Origin: Clostridia bacterium
GTDB lineage: Bacteria > Bacillota > Clostridia > Oscillospirales > CAG-272
NCBI GenBank assembly: GCA_017938885.1
Contig: JAGBAS010000013.1
Coordinates: 1-51,409, forward strand
Reading direction: 5' to 3'
DNA length: 51,409 bases
Under the pieces are notes generated by a model that was given only the letters and a program-made list of their open reading frames with translations, searched no databases and was not told the origin of the DNA. The position numbers were made by a program, and so were the translations under genes. Below are positions 49,249 through 51,409 of this stretch, piece by piece (position 1 is the first letter of the stretch; each line of letters begins with the position of its first letter).

Positions 49249-50877
49249 TCACGCCCTGTCCCCCGGCCGCTTTCTCTTGCGGATCAGGGCAGCAGCGGGC
49301 AGGAGCGCGGAAAGCAGGATCCATGCGCCGTTCGTCAGGACAGCAGAGCAGCCCTTGCCGTCACCCTCAGCCGTCTCCTCGGCAGTGGGAGCCTCGGTCA
49401 CGGCGGGCTCGGTGGCGGGCTCGGTGACAGGCTCGGTGGGCGGGTCGGTGGGCTCGGGAGTGGGAGCTTCGGTGGTCTCCTCCTCGGTCTCCGCAGGCGG
49501 GTCATCGTAGCGCAGGCGGTAGAGCTTACCCTCGCCGGCACGGAAGGTCTCGTTGATGACGCCGTCCTCCATCTCCACGGGGATATATTCGCCGATGAAG
49601 GGATCGAAATACTCCAGCCACTTTACGTCGCCGTCCGCCGCCAGGGTGAACTTACCCGACACCTCGTTCCGTTTGGCATTCTTGTTGAAGATCATGACAT
49701 AGCGATCCTCACCCTCCCGGGGCTCCATATCGCTGATGATGAAATCGCTTCGCGCACTGACGGGTTGGAGGAAGAAATCCTCGGGCAGGATCTCCACGCC
49801 GTCAGCCTTGCGGGTATGGTAGGCATGGGCGGCATCCAGATTCATGAGGATAGAGGACAGACCTCTGACCTCCCAGTTCAGCTCGCTGAAGGCTTCGAAG
49901 AGCTCGGGATCACGGATGGTACCGTCACGGTAGATGATTGAATCGCGGAAGCCCTCGCCCTCGGTGTCGGAGGAGCCGGGGCAGACCAGGTTGAACCAGG
50001 ACAGGGCCTTGAAGCCGTAAGCCAGGTAGCCGTAGACGTTCCAGCGCATCTCCCCGACGTCGGGCATACGGGTGCCGTTCCAGGCAGTGGACTGGGGGTA
50101 TGCGTGGGTCTTGAGCTTACCGTTCTCGTAGGCCACCGAACGGAGCACCTCCATATCGGCGAAAATGTCGGTCAGGATCACGCCGCCGTCCCGGAAGGGG
50201 TAGTAGTCGTGGGACAGATACTCCATGTTCTCGGCGCCAACGGTCTGCACGTAGTTCTCCACGTGCTGGCGGTAGGTACCGCCCAGAGCCCACTCGGGAG
50301 CGTAGCTGGGGAACAGGTTGACCATGGGATAGCGGGTCTGGTCCTGCTCACGGTAGATGCCGAACAGGCGGGCGATCTCGGGGAACTTGTCGGCCGTAGG
50401 CTCATCCACCACGTGATAACCGATGCAATGCTCCTTGCCTGCGGCGTACTCCACGCCGATGGCGATATTCTTCTCGGCCATGCTGCCGTTCATCTGGTAG
50501 ACCATATTGCGCTTGGCGTACTGCTCCTCGATGTTGTTCCAGTACGCGGCGTCGAACATGACACCCGAGCCGAAATCCCGGGGGAACATATTGAAGTTGA
50601 TGCCTGCGGCAGCCATCTGATCCAGCTGGTATTCGTAGCTGTCAGTCTCAAAGGAGTAGAAGGACACCCAGGAGCCGATGAGCAGATCGTCGGTGGTGAC
50701 GTCGTCCGCCATGAGCTTTTCGCGGTAGGCAGCCTTTTTGGCCTCGTACTCGGCGTCGGCTTCCTCGGCATGGGCAGTCAGCGCCAGGGTCGGGACGGCC
50801 AAAGCCGAAAGCAGCATCACGGCGGCCATCATGCGGCACAGGATACGAAGGGGTCTGCGGGATGTCTGTTTTTTCAT
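49249..50877 (-). CDS. Secreted, membrane-anchored TIM-barrel-like protein
   Basis: A 542-residue protein. A signal peptide (residues 1 to about 38, ending LTAHA) leads to a barrel-like domain of roughly 340 residues with YHVVDEPTADKFPEIA, where DEP is a frequent acid site in GH-A-like and DUF4434-type proteins, and SHDYYPFRDGG. A small beta domain follows (GKFTLAADGDVKWLEY). A Thr/Pro/Glu repeat stalk (about 455-505), a membrane segment (GAWILLSALLPAAALI) and a basic tail RKRKRPGDRA anchor it, similar to sortase-like tripartite tails but without LPxTG. A glycan-processing role is likely; specificity unknown. Confidence 0.75.
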   Translation of the reverse strand: MKKQTSRRPLRILCRMMAAVMLLSALAVPTLALTAHAEEADAEYEAKKAAYREKLMADDVTTDDLLIGSWVSFYSFETDSYEYQLDQMAAAGINFNMFPRDFGSGVMFDAAYWNNIEEQYAKRNMVYQMNGSMAEKNIAIGVEYAAGKEHCIGYHVVDEPTADKFPEIARLFGIYREQDQTRYPMVNLFPSYAPEWALGGTYRQHVENYVQTVGAENMEYLSHDYYPFRDGGVILTDIFADMEVLRSVAYENGKLKTHAYPQSTAWNGTRMPDVGEMRWNVYGYLAYGFKALSWFNLVCPGSSDTEGEGFRDSIIYRDGTIRDPELFEAFSELNWEVRGLSSILMNLDAAHAYHTRKADGVEILPEDFFLQPVSARSDFIISDMEPREGEDRYVMIFNKNAKRNEVSGKFTLAADGDVKWLEYFDPFIGEYIPVEMEDGVINETFRAGEGKLYRLRYDDPPAETEEETTEAPTPEPTDPPTEPVTEPATEPAVTEAPTAEETAEGDGKGCSAVLTNGAWILLSALLPAAALIRKRKRPGDRA

Positions 50878-50922
50878 TGTGTTCAGTCTCCTTTCGAAAA
50901 GGACGGGGTCATCCGTACCGTC

Positions 50923-50951
50923 ATTATAGCATATTTTTCCCTGTTGTACAA
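50923..50951 (-). promoter_or_regulatory. Promoter of the secreted-protein gene
   Basis: Minus strand: TTGTAC (50951-50946), 17-base spacer, TATAAT (50928-50923). Confidence 0.8.
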
Positions 50952-50990
50952 GAGCGCGGCTTCATTTTTTGCATTTTTAGCAAAGTATAC

Positions 50991-51027
50991 AAAAAAGAAA
51001 CGGCTCGCTTTTTGGGGAAGCCGTTTC
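50991..51027 (-). terminator. Terminator of the last gene
   Basis: GAAACGGCT (50997-51005) pairs with AGCCGTTTC (51019-51027); on the minus strand a T run follows (50996-50991). Confidence 0.87.
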
Positions 51028-51036
51028 GGTATGGAG

Positions 51037-51409
51037 TTACACCCCAAAGGTGCGGCAAAAGCGTGTCTCGGGGGCGGTCACGGTCTCATGGGTGAAGACG
51101 ATCACCCAATCCAGAGTGGTATCGTACACGTAGAGATCCTCGGGGAGGGTCAGCTCAAGGGGGGCCTCCCTCATCAGACGGGGGTATTCCCTCCACTCGT
51201 ACTCGATGCGGTCGGCCAGCTCCTTCGCATCGGCCATAGCCACGAAATCCCGGACCTCCCGCCCATGACGGATCAGACCGCAGGGCTTGTGGGAGGACTC
51301 GGACTCCGACATGAACAGCACGGTCCCCGTTTGGCTCCGCAGAAGGAACAGAGCGGTATCGAAATCCGCGACGGGGAGGTCGGGGGACATCTTCTCCCAG
51401 AGGTAGGCC
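51037..51409 (-). CDS. Hypothetical protein, C-terminal part (runs off the window)
   Basis: The frame is open from the window edge to a stop at 51037. The most internal ATG is at 51390 (117 residues), but codons upstream read AYLWEK in frame, so the gene probably starts outside. The visible part reads VADFDTALFLLRSQTGTVLFMSESESSHKPCG, then RHGREVRDFVAMADAKELADRIEYEWREYP and LPEDLYVYDTTLDWVIVFTHET. No domain is recognised; the ending, a short beta-hairpin with W and H, is shared by many small cytoplasmic proteins. Terminator at 50991-51027 ends it. Confidence 0.6.
   Translation of the reverse strand, partial: AYLWEKMSPDLPVADFDTALFLLRSQTGTVLFMSESESSHKPCGLIRHGREVRDFVAMADAKELADRIEYEWREYPRLMREAPLELTLPEDLYVYDTTLDWVIVFTHETVTAPETRFCRTFGV

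Noticed and set aside
1..51409. CRISPR arrays, insertion sequences, rRNA
   Set aside because: No regularly spaced direct repeats, transposase genes or rRNA segments were seen.

Overview
The window is chromosomal DNA from a GC-rich Clostridia-type Firmicute, probably an anaerobic gut fermenter. The inference rests on strong AGGAGG ribosome binding sites, sigma-A promoters with near-constant 17-base spacers, an NAD/ferredoxin bifurcating [FeFe] hydrogenase operon, intracellular plant-polysaccharide sugar catabolism and short clostridial-style palindromic repeats. No plasmid, phage or CRISPR genes are visible. No species can be named.

Layout. 1-4.0 kb: the end of a WYL-domain regulator, then an RNA-repair locus. 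This consists of a tRNA-like structured RNA with two tandem T-arms (about 700-905), a structured leader, a slipin (SPFH/band 7) and the RNA ligase RtcB. 4.0-6.1 kb: a GHMP sugar kinase with a sugar nucleotidyltransferase, behind a near-perfect promoter. 6.1-9.1 kb: a GNAT acetyltransferase, a small unknown gene, a MurE-type ligase with a DNPA (not DNPR) motif, and tRNA-Leu(CAA). 9.3-19.3 kb (minus strand): a xylan/arabinoxylan operon led by an AraC regulator, with GH51, xylose isomerase, GH43, xylulokinase, a ThuA-like protein and two tandem Gfo/Idh/MocA dehydrogenases. 19.5-28.0 kb (minus strand): a ten-gene hydrogenase operon. HydA, HydB, a ferredoxin-like subunit and a NuoE-like subunit make the bifurcating enzyme. 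A sensory-type hydrogenase homologue, two DRTGG proteins, two GHKL ATPases and a PHP phosphoesterase look like its regulatory part.

28.2-31.4 kb: a ribosome-protection-type GTPase fused to a Rae1/YacP-like NYN endoribonuclease, then a short orphan transcription unit on the minus strand that folds into a three-way junction. 31.4-41 kb: a DUF5722 protein, YwaF- and YhhN-type membrane proteins, an MFS transporter with a GH2 glycosidase, and a DUF5058/membrane partner/M20 peptidase operon. 41-46.4 kb: a lipoprotein phosphodiesterase with duplicated LamG-like domains, and a nucleoside kinase preceded by a variant purine-riboswitch-like leader, followed by an MBL hydrolase. 46.4-51.4 kb: an ESS-type symporter overlapping a PlsC-like acyltransferase, a secreted anchored TIM-barrel-like protein, and the end of an unknown gene.

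The most notable items are the tRNA-like RNA/slipin/RtcB locus, the GTPase-endonuclease fusion, the orphan structured RNA at 31.15-31.34 kb and the variant purine riboswitch. All calls come from reading the sequence; no database search or folding program was run.
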